The notes: generated by a model not told the origin, from the sequence alone. Shown: positions 1 to 9,001, numbered from the stretch's first letter. The stretch: 64,000 nt of DNA from Paraburkholderia sp. LEh10 (GCF_017814945.1 NZ_JAGIPX010000031.1:1-64000); one strand, 5' to 3'. Made by a program: numbers and translations.

Positions 1-76
1 AATGAACCGCCGTATGCGGAACCGCATGTACGGTGGTGTGAGAGGGCGACGGGGGTAACCCCGTCCCCTACTCGAT
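1..76 (+). mobile_element. 3' end of a group II intron (domains V and VI)
   Basis: The first 76 bases fold as the tail of a bacterial group II intron. Domain V is seen at about 5-38: ACCGCCGTA pairs with TACGGTGGT, with an inner TGCG/CGCA helix, a GAAC loop and a two-base bulge. Domain VI follows at about 42-74 as GACGGGG-GTAA-CCCCGTC, with a TA bulge in CCCCTACTC that would carry the branch-point adenosine. The intron probably ends at CTCGAT (71-76). The reverse transcriptase/maturase ORF would lie to the left, outside the window. It sits just past the stop codon of the minus-strand gene at 87-314, so it does not interrupt that gene. Confidence 0.85.
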
Positions 77-86
77 TTCTCCGATC

Positions 87-314
87 TCACCGGAGCCTGC
101 GGCCGTAACGCCCACGCACAACCTGCGAAATATACGTCGCCAACCCTTGCCCAGCGACAGCCAGCCGCTTCATCCTTTCGACATCCCGCTGTCCCGTCAT
201 CGCATAGTCGTACAGATACAGCGTGCCGTCCCGAAAAAGCACGGCGATTGCCCGCTCGAAGGCCTCATAGGCCGTCACCGGCGACCGACCGCTCAAATCC
301 CGGTACCGCTCCAT
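87..314 (-). CDS. small hypothetical protein (75 aa), possibly KTSC-like
   Basis: A 75-residue protein starting MERYRDLSG. It has an alternating pattern (AYE, IAVLFRDGTLYLYDYA) followed by a helix ending in LAVAGQGLATYI. The layout of a Tyr near the N-terminus, a hydrophobic strand, DG, an aromatic strand, and a G-rich turn resembles small KTSC-type domain proteins, but this is a guess from pattern only. The stop lies about ten bases from the group II intron end. It follows the AraC-type gene on the same strand with a 55-base gap. The ribosome binding site is weak (ggtgag at about 318-323). The function is unknown. Confidence 0.6.
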   Translation of the reverse strand: MERYRDLSGRSPVTAYEAFERAIAVLFRDGTLYLYDYAMTGQRDVERMKRLAVAGQGLATYISQVVRGRYGRRLR

Positions 315-369
315 CGGCTCACCCAGGCCCCGACAATAGAGGAAGACCAGGAACGAGCATGAACCATTC

Positions 370-1188
370 CTAAACTATCGGCAAACAGATATCGGTCAGC
401 AGATTCGCAGGCGCAGTCTCTTTCGGATTATTTAAATATTCTTCGAACACGGGCGCATTCGCGGCCTCATGTTCCGAGTTGACCAGCCACTCGCCATAGA
501 GCCACTGGTAAGCCGCCGCCATATCCGCGTAAGGCCCTTTATGCCGCAGCACAGCGTACCTTCCGCCCACGATCGACGTGACGCTGACAAGCGGATCGCC
601 GGAAACATCGGCGGCGCGAGGCAGCCACACGCCCGCTTTGGAGCGCAACTCACCTTCGGCGACTGCCGTCGGATCGTCGTAGTAGATCCCGATCATGCGC
701 ATCTCGTTCGATAGCAGCCCACGCGAAGCAAGCCAGCCCATCAGCGAATCGAATGCCTTGCCGATCTGCATGTACGGGCCGACATGATCGACCGTCAGCA
801 CGTCGAAGCCCTCGATGTCGCGAATCACCACATCTCTCATCGTCATTTGTTGACCTCCTGAGTCCGCAAGAGACGGCCGGAACCGGATGTGCGTTCCGGC
901 TTTCCCATACTGGGCGGGCGGCATGCCGAAGACGGCGCCGAACGTCCGCGTGAACGACTGCAAGCTGCTATACCTGGATCGCGCGGCGATCTCGGCAATC
1001 GGCATCGAGCCGTTTGCGAGATAGCCCGCCGCGCGATGCAGGCGCAACCGGCGCACGGTCGTCGCGACCGTCTCGCCATACATCGCCTGATAGATCCGAT
1101 GCCAGTGAAACGGCGACAGACATGCGATCCCCGCGAGCCGTTCGATGTCCAACGGCTCGTCGAGGTGATCGTAAATATGATCGAGCAC
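370..1188 (-). CDS. AraC-family regulator with GyrI-like effector domain
   Basis: This transcriptional regulator has an N-terminal AraC DNA-binding domain at about residues 1-95, with two helix-turn-helix units including IARSRYSSLQSFTR-like spacing before FGMPPAQY. A C-terminal GyrI-like small-molecule binding domain spans about 115-272 (VIRDIEGFDVLTVDHVGPY and RHKGPYADM). Such proteins usually respond to cationic or hydrophobic drugs. The only in-frame start is GTG at 1188, giving VLDHIYDHLDEP. The same frame continues upstream through RLAC to a TGA at 1234-1236 with no other start codon. ATG codons at 1238-1243 are in another frame, so the 5' end may carry a one-base shift or simply be GTG-initiated. 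Confidence 0.85.
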   Translation of the reverse strand: MLDHIYDHLDEPLDIERLAGIACLSPFHWHRIYQAMYGETVATTVRRLRLHRAAGYLANGSMPIAEIAARSRYSSLQSFTRTFGAVFGMPPAQYGKAGTHIRFRPSLADSGGQQMTMRDVVIRDIEGFDVLTVDHVGPYMQIGKAFDSLMGWLASRGLLSNEMRMIGIYYDDPTAVAEGELRSKAGVWLPRAADVSGDPLVSVTSIVGGRYAVLRHKGPYADMAAAYQWLYGEWLVNSEHEAANAPVFEEYLNNPKETAPANLLTDICLPIV

Positions 1189-1400
1189 GCACGCGAGCCG
1201 CGCGGCGGTATTGCGCGCGATGGCCGATGTCGTTCATCACAATCGTAGAAGAAGAGCGATGAAAAGCACGATAGCACGAGGCGATTTACCAAATCCTGCG
1301 GACTTGCCGTGTGCATGTGTGTCGATCGACAGTTCGACGTATTCATTCAACGCTGACTTAACCCGGTCGAGCCAACTCGCACGCCGAGGCGCGCACATCT

Positions 1401-1430
1401 TTGCCAATTTTCGATAACACCTCGATTAAT
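1401..1430 (+). promoter_or_regulatory. candidate promoter for the ethanolamine operon
   Basis: In the 336-base divergent gap 1189-1524, TTGCCA (1401-1406) lies 18 bases before ATTAAT (1425-1430), a five-of-six and a four-of-six match to sigma-70 boxes. It points at the permease gene. A 10-base palindrome GTCGATCGAC lies upstream at 1321-1330. Nothing else convincing is seen in the gap. Confidence 0.4.
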
Positions 1431-1524
1431 GGCTTCCTACCATCGCCAGATGCCGCCGGTAAAAGCTCGCGACGGCCGACCACGCGAGCCCAGCCCGCCG
1501 CCAACTTCGACAAGGGAGCCACCG

Positions 1525-2928
1525 ATGAAAGAAGCGTCGACAACCCAGCACAAAGGCACCGTCACACATCACGAGCTGAAGCAGACGCTCGGCACCTGGC
1601 AGCTTTGGGGCATTGCCGTGGGTCTCGTGATTTCCGGCGAATATTTCGGCTGGAGCTATGGCTGGGCGAGCGCGGGCACGCTTGGCTTCGTGATCACCGC
1701 GCTCTTCATCGCGGCGATGTACACGACGTTCATTTTCAGTTTCACCGAACTCACGACATCGATCCCGCACGCCGGCGGCCCGTTCGCCTACGCGCGCCAC
1801 GCTTTCGGCCCGACGGGCGGCTACATCGCGGGCGCGGCGACGCTCGTCGAGTTCGTGTTCGCGCCTCCCGCGATCGCGCTCGCCATTGGCGCATATCTGC
1901 ACGTCCAGTTTCCGGACCTCAATCCGAAGCACGCGGCAATGGGCGCGTATCTGGTCTTCATGGCGTTGAACATCGTCGGCGTGCAGATCGCCGCGGCCTT
2001 CGAGCTGTGCGTGACGCTGCTGGCCATTTTCGAGCTGCTGGTGTTCATGGGCGTTGTGTCGCCGGGCTTCCATTGGTCTAACTTCACGAAGGGCGGCTGG
2101 GCCGGCTCCGATACGTTCAGCATGGGCGCGTTCCACGGCATGTTTGCCGCGATCCCGTTTGCGATCTGGTTCTTCCTTGCGATCGAAGGCGTGGCGATGG
2201 CCGCCGAAGAAGCGAAGAATCCCAGGCGCTCCATTCCCATCGCGTACGTGACGGGCATCCTGACGCTCGTCGTGCTCGCGGTTTGCGTGATGGTGTTCGC
2301 GGGCGCGGCGGGCGACTGGACCAAGCTCGCGAACATCAACGACCCGCTGCCGCAAGCGATGAAGTACATCGTCGGCGAGAACAGCGGCTGGATGCACATG
2401 CTCGTGTGGCTGGGGCTGTTTGGTCTCGTCGCGTCGTTCCACGGCATCATTCTCGGTTACTCGCGCCAGATCTTCGCGCTCGCACGCGCCGGCTATCTGC
2501 CCGAATGGCTGTCGAAAGTGCATCCGCGCTTCAAGACCCCGCATCGCGCGATTCTCGCGGGCGGCGTAGTCGGCATTGCCGCGATCTATAGCGACGAACT
2601 GATCCAGTTCGGCGGACAGACGCTCACTGCCAATATCGTGACGATGTCGGTATTTGGCGCTATCGTGATGTACATCATCAGCATGCTCGCGCTGTTCAAG
2701 CTGCGCCGCATCGAGCCGAACATGGAGCGTCCGTTCCGCGCGCCGCTGTTTCCGTATTTCCCGGCGTTCGCGCTCGGTGCCGCAGTGATTTCGCTGGCGA
2801 CGATGATCTATTTCAACCTGCTCGTCGCGGGCATTTTCGCGGCCTTCATCGCGCTCGGTTACGGCTACTTCCTGAGCACGCGTCAACAACGCGAGGTCGC
2901 GCCGGCCGACGCGCTGCTCGAAGAATGA
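1525..2928 (+). CDS. eat: ethanolamine permease (APC superfamily)
   Basis: A 467-residue inner-membrane amino acid/polyamine/organocation transporter with about twelve hydrophobic segments. The N-terminal GTWQLWGIAVGLVISGEYFG, the PHAGGPFAYARHAFGP stretch and the AEEAKNPRRSIP loop are typical of the ethanolamine permease subfamily. It is directly followed by eutB and eutC, which supports import of ethanolamine. An in-frame ATG exists at 1429, but the start at 1525 has AAGGGAG six bases upstream and gives the normal length. The 79-base gap to eutB contains no terminator, so the three genes are probably one operon. Confidence 0.92.
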   Translation: MKEASTTQHKGTVTHHELKQTLGTWQLWGIAVGLVISGEYFGWSYGWASAGTLGFVITALFIAAMYTTFIFSFTELTTSIPHAGGPFAYARHAFGPTGGYIAGAATLVEFVFAPPAIALAIGAYLHVQFPDLNPKHAAMGAYLVFMALNIVGVQIAAAFELCVTLLAIFELLVFMGVVSPGFHWSNFTKGGWAGSDTFSMGAFHGMFAAIPFAIWFFLAIEGVAMAAEEAKNPRRSIPIAYVTGILTLVVLAVCVMVFAGAAGDWTKLANINDPLPQAMKYIVGENSGWMHMLVWLGLFGLVASFHGIILGYSRQIFALARAGYLPEWLSKVHPRFKTPHRAILAGGVVGIAAIYSDELIQFGGQTLTANIVTMSVFGAIVMYIISMLALFKLRRIEPNMERPFRAPLFPYFPAFALGAAVISLATMIYFNLLVAGIFAAFIALGYGYFLSTRQQREVAPADALLEE

Positions 2929-3007
2929 CCTGGCAGGTGCAGTAGACACAGCATCACCGACGCACATGCAACAAGCCGCGCAGTCGCAGCGGCGAGGAGT
3001 ACACGAC

Positions 3008-4402
3008 ATGAGCTACACGGAGACAATCGGCAGCCGTACGTATCGTTTCGCCGACCTGAAAACGCTGATGGCAAAGGCGAGCCCGCTGCGCTCCGGCGAC
3101 CAGCTCGCCGGGATCGCGGCGGCGAGTGAGGAAGAGCGCGTCGCCGCGAAGATGGCGCTGGCGAACGTGCCGTTGCGCACGTTCCTCAACGAAGCATTGA
3201 TTCCATACGAAAGCGACGAGGTCACGCGCCTCGTCATCGATACGCATTCGCCCGCAGCGTTCGCCGAAATCGCGCATCTGACGGTGGGCGAATTCCGCAA
3301 CTGGCTGCTGTCGAGTACGACGGATACGAGCGCGCTCATGCGCATTACGCAAGGCCTTACGCCCGAGATGGTCGCGGCCGTGTCGAAGCTGATGCGCAAT
3401 CAGGATCTGATCCTCGCGGCGCGCAAGCGGCCCGTCGTCACGCGCTTTCGCAATACGGTCGGCTTGCCGGGTCATATGTCCGTGCGCCTGCAGCCGAATC
3501 ATCCGACGGACGACGTAAAAGGCATTGCCGCATCGATGATCGACGGATTGATGTACGGGTGCGGCGATGCAATGATCGGCATCAATCCCGCGTCGGACAG
3601 CCTATCGGCCATCACCGGTCTGCTCGTGATGATCGACGACTTTCGCACGCGCTATCAGGTGCCGACGCAGTCGTGCGTGCTCACGCATGTGACCAATACG
3701 ATCGCCGCCATCGAGAAAGGCGCGCCCGTCGATCTCGTGTTCCAGTCGATTGCGGGCACCGAGAAGGCGAATGCGGGATTCGGCATTACGCTCGCATTGC
3801 TGCAGGAAGCGTATGACGCGGCGCTGTCGCTCAAGCGCGGCACGGTCGGCGACAACGTGATGTACTTCGAGACGGGGCAGGGCAGTGCGCTGTCGGCCAA
3901 CGCGCATCATGGCGTCGATCAGCAGACGTGCGAGGTGCGCGCGTACGCCGTCGCGCGTCAGTTCAACCCGTTTCTGACGAATACGGTGGTCGGCTTCATC
4001 GGCCCCGAGTATCTGTACGACGGCAAGCAGATCACGCGCGCCGGTCTCGAAGATCATTTCTGCGGCAAGCTGCTCGGCGTGCCGATGGGCTGCGATATCT
4101 GCTACACGAATCACGCCGAAGCCGATCAGGACGATATGGACAATCTGCTGACGCTGCTCGGCGTCGCGGGCATCAACTTCATCATGGGCATTCCCGGCGC
4201 AGATGACGTGATGTTGAATTATCAGAGCACGTCGTTTCACGACGCGCTATACGTGCGCGACGTGCTGGGCCTGCGCCGCGCGCCTGAATTCGAGGAATGG
4301 CTGGAGTCGATGCAGATCACGGACACGCGCGGCGCGCTGCTCAATGCGCCCGTGCGTCAGCCGCTGCTCGAAGGCGCGAATGAATGGATGGGTATCGCAT
4401 GA
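3008..4402 (+). CDS. eutB: ethanolamine ammonia-lyase large subunit
   Basis: A 464-residue catalytic subunit of the adenosylcobalamin-dependent enzyme that converts ethanolamine to acetaldehyde and ammonia. The TIM-barrel body is full length; the stretch SMIDGLMYGCGDAMIGINPA and the later FETGQGSALSANAHHG are family signatures. A longer frame begins at 2966, but the ATG at 3008 has GGCGAGGAG nearby and gives MSYTETIGSRTYRF, the usual N-terminus. Its stop overlaps the eutC start as ATGA, so the two subunits are translationally coupled. No EutA reactivating factor is encoded nearby. Confidence 0.96.
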   Translation: MSYTETIGSRTYRFADLKTLMAKASPLRSGDQLAGIAAASEEERVAAKMALANVPLRTFLNEALIPYESDEVTRLVIDTHSPAAFAEIAHLTVGEFRNWLLSSTTDTSALMRITQGLTPEMVAAVSKLMRNQDLILAARKRPVVTRFRNTVGLPGHMSVRLQPNHPTDDVKGIAASMIDGLMYGCGDAMIGINPASDSLSAITGLLVMIDDFRTRYQVPTQSCVLTHVTNTIAAIEKGAPVDLVFQSIAGTEKANAGFGITLALLQEAYDAALSLKRGTVGDNVMYFETGQGSALSANAHHGVDQQTCEVRAYAVARQFNPFLTNTVVGFIGPEYLYDGKQITRAGLEDHFCGKLLGVPMGCDICYTNHAEADQDDMDNLLTLLGVAGINFIMGIPGADDVMLNYQSTSFHDALYVRDVLGLRRAPEFEEWLESMQITDTRGALLNAPVRQPLLEGANEWMGIA

Positions 4403-5190
4403 GCGATTCGATCGAAAAGAACGCGTGGCAGGCGCTGCGTGCGTTCACGAACGCGCGCATCGCACTGGGCCGCGCGGGCAACAGCCTGCCGACCGCGCCG
4501 TTGCTGGCGTTCAATCTCTCGCATGCGCAGGCGCGCGACGCCGTGCATCATCCGCTCGATGCCGATGTGTTGCACGAGCAATTGCGCGCGCAAGGCTTCA
4601 CGTCGCTCGATGTGCATAGCGCCGCCCCGGATCGCGAGCACTATTTGCGGCGTCCTGATCTGGGGCGCCGCTTGTCCGACGAAAGCCGCGCGACGTTGAG
4701 CAACGCGGCGACGAACGATATACCCGAAGTAGTCTTTGTCATCGCCGATGGACTCTCGGCGTTCGCGGCATCGAAGCAATCGATTCCGTTGTTGCTGGCC
4801 ATCACGAAGCGGCTCGCCGACTGGAAGATCGGCCCTGTGGTCGTTGCGCGCCAGTCGCGTGTCGCGTTGGGCGATGAGATCGGTGAGTTGCTGAAGACGA
4901 AGCTCGTCGTGATGTTGATCGGCGAAAGGCCGGGACTGAGTTCGCCGGATAGTCTGGGCATTTATCTCACGTACGCGCCGAAAGTGGGATGCAGCGACGC
5001 GCAACGCAACTGCATTTCGAACGTGCGCCCTGAAGGTCTCGGCTACGAAGCGGCTGCGCACAAGTTGCACTATCTGCTGACGCATGCGCGACGTCTCGGT
5101 CTGACGGGTGTCGGTCTGAAGGACGACAGTGACGCGCTGCTTCAGGCGGAATCGGCAACGATCATAGAAGACGCTTCGAAAAAATATTGA
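4399..5190 (+). CDS. eutC: ethanolamine ammonia-lyase small subunit
   Basis: A 263-residue small subunit that, with EutB, binds adenosylcobalamin. Family features seen are LGRAGNSLPT near the N-terminus, the FVIADGLSA segment, and the ERPGLSSPDSLGIYLTYAP stretch before the C-terminal helices. The ATG at 4399 overlaps the eutB stop by four bases; an upstream in-frame ATG at 4384 lies within eutB and is less likely. The gene ends the eat-eutB-eutC operon and converges on the DUF779 gene. Confidence 0.95.
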   Translation: MSDSIEKNAWQALRAFTNARIALGRAGNSLPTAPLLAFNLSHAQARDAVHHPLDADVLHEQLRAQGFTSLDVHSAAPDREHYLRRPDLGRRLSDESRATLSNAATNDIPEVVFVIADGLSAFAASKQSIPLLLAITKRLADWKIGPVVVARQSRVALGDEIGELLKTKLVVMLIGERPGLSSPDSLGIYLTYAPKVGCSDAQRNCISNVRPEGLGYEAAAHKLHYLLTHARRLGLTGVGLKDDSDALLQAESATIIEDASKKY

Positions 5191-5222
5191 AGTGCCTGGA
5201 TGTGATCCAACGTCCGGGCACT
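5191..5222. terminator. hairpin between convergent eutC and DUF779 genes
   Basis: AGTGCCTGGA (5191-5200) pairs with TCCGGGCACT (5213-5222) with one G-U pair. The minus-strand copy runs into a T-rich stretch inside the eutC tail; the plus-strand copy has no T tract. It may act in both directions. Confidence 0.45.
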
Positions 5223-5247
5223 CACGGCAAACTACATCACGGCAACG

Positions 5248-5643
5248 CTAAACCGCATCAGCCCGGCTCACCGGATGCTTGTCGAGCCACGCATTCTCTT
5301 CGTCGTCGAACAGACGCGAGCGGGTCAGGAATCGCAGTCCTGTCGGCCGCTCCAAAGAAAACATGCCGCCGTTGCCCGGCACGACATCGATGATCAACTG
5401 CGTGTGCTGCCAGTAGTCGAATTGCGATTCGCTCATGTAGAACGGCACGCCGCCAATCATGCCGAGCCGGACATCCGAGCCGCCGACCATGAACTCATTC
5501 GACGGAAAACACATTGGCGCGCTGCCGTCGCAACATCCGCCCGATTGATGAAAAATGATCGGTCCATGCTCGGCGCTCAACTGCTGGATCAGTTTGATGG
5601 CCGCATCCGTCGCCACGACGCGCGCAACGCTTTCTTCGTTCAT
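5248..5643 (-). CDS. DUF779 family protein
   Basis: A 131-residue protein of the DUF779 family, with the conserved HQSGGCCDGSAPMC cluster at about residues 32-45 and WQHTQLIIDVVPGNGGMFSLE later. The function is unknown. DUF779 genes are commonly found next to NAD-dependent aldehyde dehydrogenase genes, as here. The frame is open to 5706, but ATG 5643 has AGAGGAAG just upstream and gives the family's usual N-terminus. It lies 74 bases behind the dehydrogenase gene on the same strand and is probably cotranscribed. The adjacent cysteines suggest metal or redox chemistry, which is inference. Confidence 0.9.
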   Translation of the reverse strand: MNEESVARVVATDAAIKLIQQLSAEHGPIIFHQSGGCCDGSAPMCFPSNEFMVGGSDVRLGMIGGVPFYMSESQFDYWQHTQLIIDVVPGNGGMFSLERPTGLRFLTRSRLFDDEENAWLDKHPVSRADAV

Positions 5644-5717
5644 CGCGCTTCCTCTTTCACTTGACCGCTGAAAAAGCGGGCGAACCGCATCGCGCGATCC
5701 GCCCAACAGGACTACGC

Positions 5718-7238
5718 TCAGAAGAAACCCAACGGTTTGTCGCTATAGCTGACGAGCAGATTCTTGGTTTGCTGATAGTGGTCGAGCATCATCTTGTGAT
5801 TTTCGCGCCCGATGCCCGATTGCTTGTAGCCGCCGAACGCCGCATGCGCGGGATACGCGTGATAGCAGTTCGTCCATACACGGCCCGCCTGAATCTCGCG
5901 GCCGAAGCGGTACGCGCGCGTGCCGTCGCGAGTCCAGATGCCTGCGCCGAGGCCATAGAGCGTGTCATTGGCGATTTCGAGCGCTTCCTCTTCGTTCTTG
6001 AACGTCGTGACGGAAACGACCGGCCCGAAAATCTCTTCCTGGAAGATCCGCATCTTGTTGTGGCCGCGGAACACGGTCGGCTTCACGTAATAGCCCTTCG
6101 AGAGTTCGCCGTCCAGCTTGTTCTGCTCGCCGCCGACGAGGCACTGCGCGCCTTCCTGCTTGCCGAGATCGATGTACGACAGAATCTTTTCCAATTGCTC
6201 TCGCGATGCCTGCGCACCGATCATCGTCCTCGTATCGAGCGGATGTCCCTGCTGGATCGCCGCGACGCGTTTGACCGCGCGCTCCATGAAGCGGTCGTAG
6301 ATCGATTCCTCGACCAGTGCGCGCGACGGGCACGTGCACACTTCACCCTGATTCAGCGCGAACATCGCGAAGCCTTCGAGCGCTTTGTCGAAGAAGCTGT
6401 CGTCCTTGTCCAGCACATCGGCGAAGAAGATGTTCGGACTCTTGCCACCCAGTTCGAGCGTGACGGGGATGAGGTTCTGGCTCGCGTACTGCATGATCAG
6501 GCGGCCTGTCGTCGTTTCGCCCGTGAATGCAATCTTCGCGATGCGCTTGTTCGACGCGAGCGGCTTGCCCGCTTCGAGACCGAAGCCATTGACGACATTC
6601 AGCACGCCGGCCGGCAGCAGATCCTGAATCAGTTCCATCAACACGAGCAGCGATGCGGGCGTTTGTTCAGCCGGCTTCATCACGACGCAATTGCCTGCTG
6701 CAAGTGCGGGCGCGAGTTTCCACGCGGCCATCAGGATCGGGAAATTCCATGGAATGATCTGGCCGACTACACCTAGCGGCTCATGAAAGTGATAAGCGAC
6801 GGTATCGTGATCGATCTCCGAGATGCCGCCTTCCTGTGCGCGGACGGCACCCGCGAAATAACGGAAGTGATCGATCGCGAGGGGAATGTCGGCCGCCATC
6901 GTTTCACGCAGCGGCTTGCCGTTGTCGATCGTCTCCGCGACTGCGAGGCGTTGCAGATTCGCTTCCATGCGATCGGCAATCCTGTTGAGAATGTTCGCGC
7001 GGTCCGTCGTCGACGTCTTGCCCCATGCGGCCTTCGCGCGATGCGCGGCGTCCAGTGCCAGCTCGATGTCGGCTTCACGCGAACGCGGAATCGACGTGAA
7101 GGGCTCGCCTGTAATCGGCGAGACGTTGTCGAAGTACTCGCCGCCAACGGGCTTCACCCATTCCCCACCGATGAAATTTGCGTACTGCTTCTTATACGGA
7201 AACTCGGTGGTCAGAAACTTCATCTCTGCGTGATTCAT
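5718..7238 (-). CDS. exaC: NAD-dependent acetaldehyde dehydrogenase
   Basis: A 506-residue aldehyde dehydrogenase of the ExaC/AldB group. It shows the NAD-binding Rossmann region, the [11 protein letters not shown] segment, the [12 protein letters not shown] general-base motif, and the catalytic cysteine in [13 protein letters not shown]. It would oxidise acetaldehyde from ethanolamine to acetate. The start at 7238 (MNHAEMKFL) has AGGAG eight bases upstream; a GTG-type extension to 7253 would include that site and is rejected. DUF779 follows in the same direction, and the AraC-type regulator gene diverges from it. Confidence 0.94.
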   Translation of the reverse strand: MNHAEMKFLTTEFPYKKQYANFIGGEWVKPVGGEYFDNVSPITGEPFTSIPRSREADIELALDAAHRAKAAWGKTSTTDRANILNRIADRMEANLQRLAVAETIDNGKPLRETMAADIPLAIDHFRYFAGAVRAQEGGISEIDHDTVAYHFHEPLGVVGQIIPWNFPILMAAWKLAPALAAGNCVVMKPAEQTPASLLVLMELIQDLLPAGVLNVVNGFGLEAGKPLASNKRIAKIAFTGETTTGRLIMQYASQNLIPVTLELGGKSPNIFFADVLDKDDSFFDKALEGFAMFALNQGEVCTCPSRALVEESIYDRFMERAVKRVAAIQQGHPLDTRTMIGAQASREQLEKILSYIDLGKQEGAQCLVGGEQNKLDGELSKGYYVKPTVFRGHNKMRIFQEEIFGPVVSVTTFKNEEEALEIANDTLYGLGAGIWTRDGTRAYRFGREIQAGRVWTNCYHAYPAHAAFGGYKQSGIGRENHKMMLDHYQQTKNLLVSYSDKPLGFF

Positions 7239-7452
7239 CTGTGTGCTCCTCACATGATCGGATCGCGATGTATTCGTCTGGATATGTCACCTGGCTATGC
7301 TGCTGCCGGGCGTGTTTATCGCCAGAAGCGTGCCAGCATGCGCGGGTGTGTGACTGATGCGGGCGCGCAAGGCACCGTCGCGATGCACGCTGCCTCAAAC
7401 GCGTGATGTGCTCAGCGCGGCCGTTGCATCCGTGAGCACTTCGAAAAGTCGA

Positions 7453-7469
7453 TGTTCATCAAATGAACA
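7453..7469. promoter_or_regulatory. 17-base palindrome between exaC and the AraC-type regulator
   Basis: TGTTCAT-CAA-ATGAACA is a perfect inverted repeat with seven-base arms and a three-base centre. It lies in the 345-base divergent gap 7239-7583, 215 bases from exaC and 115 from the regulator start. It could be an operator for either gene. No convincing sigma-70 or sigma-54 boxes were found in the gap. Confidence 0.4.
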
Positions 7470-7583
7470 GAGGGGCGCGATGTGCAGTGGAGCACACGTC
7501 GACCTCATCGGCATGGGAATTGCGTTGGTGTATGCTCGTTTGCAATGTCACGTGCGAATGCACGCTCATCATCGACGCCCCGT

Positions 7584-8591
7584 ATGACGACCGATCTTTT
7601 TTCTCTGTCCGCGCACGCGGCCGCATGCCGTGTCGAAACGAGCGTCGCGCACGACGCCGATGAACAGGCGCGCAATCTGCACGGCTGGACGCAGACTTAC
7701 GATCAGCTCACGGCGGGCCGTTTCGTCGGGCGATTGACGGGCCTGCATCTGGACGACATGCACCTGTTCTGCGAGACCACGAGCGAAACCCTGCGTCAGA
7801 CATGTGAAGTGCCCGCTGACGCCTATTGGTTCGGCATTCCCGCCGAGGAAGCCAACACGGGCCGCATCGACTCGCAGCCGATCGGCCGCGAGTCGCTTGC
7901 GTTTCAGCGTGGCGGCGTCGAATTCGAATTGCTGACGCCAGCCGGCTACGCGGTTTTCGGCGTGGTCGTGTGCGGCGAGATGCTGGATCGGCATTCGGCG
8001 TGCGTCGAATACGCGGATCTGGCCGAGCAGGCCGCGCGCACAGGCATCATTCCAATCGACGCTGCAAACAAGGCGCGATTCTGCGCGCTATTGCGCAGCG
8101 TCCTCGACGAGTCGGCAAGCGTTGCGCTCTCTGAACGCGCGCGGCGCAATCTGCAAACGTCGGTGCTATCGTCGCTGCTCGATCTTTGTGCAGCGAGTGC
8201 GCTCGAGCCTGCCGCCATTCCCGCGCGGCCGCGCCGACAGTGGATCGTTTCTGAAGCGCGGGACTATGTGCTCGCCAATCGCGAGCGGCCCGTCGGCGTG
8301 CCCGAGTTGTGTGAGCATCTGCATGTGAGCCGCCGCACGCTGCAGTACTGCTTTCAGGATGTGCTCGGGCTTGCGCCCGCGAACTATCTGCGAGCGCTCC
8401 GTCTGAACGGCGCGCGTCGCGATCTGTGCGGCGCAGCGCCCGGCGAGCGCACGGTGCAGGATGTCGCGGCCGCATGGGGCTTCTGGCATCTGAGCCAGTT
8501 CGCGACCGACTATCGCAAGCTTTTCGGCATGCGTCCCTCCGAAACGCTGAAAGCGGTTCACACATCCACAAGCATGCGGGTGGCGCACTAG
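7584..8591 (+). CDS. AraC-family regulator, probably of ethanolamine genes
   Basis: A 335-residue regulator with a C-terminal AraC helix-turn-helix pair at about 235-325 (VPELCEHLHVSRRTLQYCFQ and VQDVAAAWGFWHLSQFATDY, ending KLFGMRPSE). The N-terminal domain is a cupin-like sensor of the type found in EutR, with FCETTSETLRQ and a RESLAFQRGGVEFEL segment. Location beside exaC and the eut genes supports a role in ethanolamine control, but the effector is inferred. The start is uncertain: ATG 7584 has no clear ribosome binding site, and in-frame ATG 7545 is possible. Confidence 0.85.
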   Translation: MTTDLFSLSAHAAACRVETSVAHDADEQARNLHGWTQTYDQLTAGRFVGRLTGLHLDDMHLFCETTSETLRQTCEVPADAYWFGIPAEEANTGRIDSQPIGRESLAFQRGGVEFELLTPAGYAVFGVVVCGEMLDRHSACVEYADLAEQAARTGIIPIDAANKARFCALLRSVLDESASVALSERARRNLQTSVLSSLLDLCAASALEPAAIPARPRRQWIVSEARDYVLANRERPVGVPELCEHLHVSRRTLQYCFQDVLGLAPANYLRALRLNGARRDLCGAAPGERTVQDVAAAWGFWHLSQFATDYRKLFGMRPSETLKAVHTSTSMRVAH

Positions 8592-8801
8592 CATGCTGGC
8601 TGCGGGCTGTCCCGCGCGCATCCGCTAAAATTGCGGCATGCGCGAACTTCGTTCGCCACCCGATCAACCATCCTCATCGATGAATCGCAAGCTGGCCCGT
8701 GTCCGCGGCAATGCGCGAACGCGCGCGTCAGGGCCTTGCGATGCAATCGCGCCTTCGCATGCGGACGAAGACGCTCAACGAAATCCAGCCGGAGAATCAC
8801 C

Positions 8802-8987
8802 GTGTTTACTTGCATCAACCAGAGCTGCGGCGCGCAGTGGGAGCAGTCGGACGTCGTCATCAAGAACGAAGGACAGGGTTTGCTGTTTCGCTGCCCGATG
8901 TGCGGCGCGCGTAACTACGTCGAGCGCTTCGACGCCGACGACGGCACGATCGTTTATGAGCAGATCGAAGGCCGCCCCTATAACTAA
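8802..8987 (+). CDS. small zinc-ribbon protein
   Basis: A 61-residue protein with two CxxC-like knuckles: CINQSC near residues 4-9 and CPMC at about 31-34, which together could bind one zinc ion. The rest is acidic and ends IEGRPYN. It starts with GTG at 8802, with GGAG (8791-8794) at good spacing; longer frames upstream have no ribosome binding site. It is followed after 14 bases by dbpA, so the two are probably cotranscribed. The function is unknown; zinc ribbons of this size often bind nucleic acid or an enzyme partner. Confidence 0.75.
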   Translation: MFTCINQSCGAQWEQSDVVIKNEGQGLLFRCPMCGARNYVERFDADDGTIVYEQIEGRPYN

Positions 8988-9001
8988 GCCCGCACATCGA
9001 T

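Noticed and set aside
1426-3009. 527-codon open frame on the minus strand opposite the ethanolamine permease
   Set aside because: It is rich in Arg, His and Glu with no family motif and no ribosome binding site. It mirrors the codon pattern of the real gene on the plus strand.
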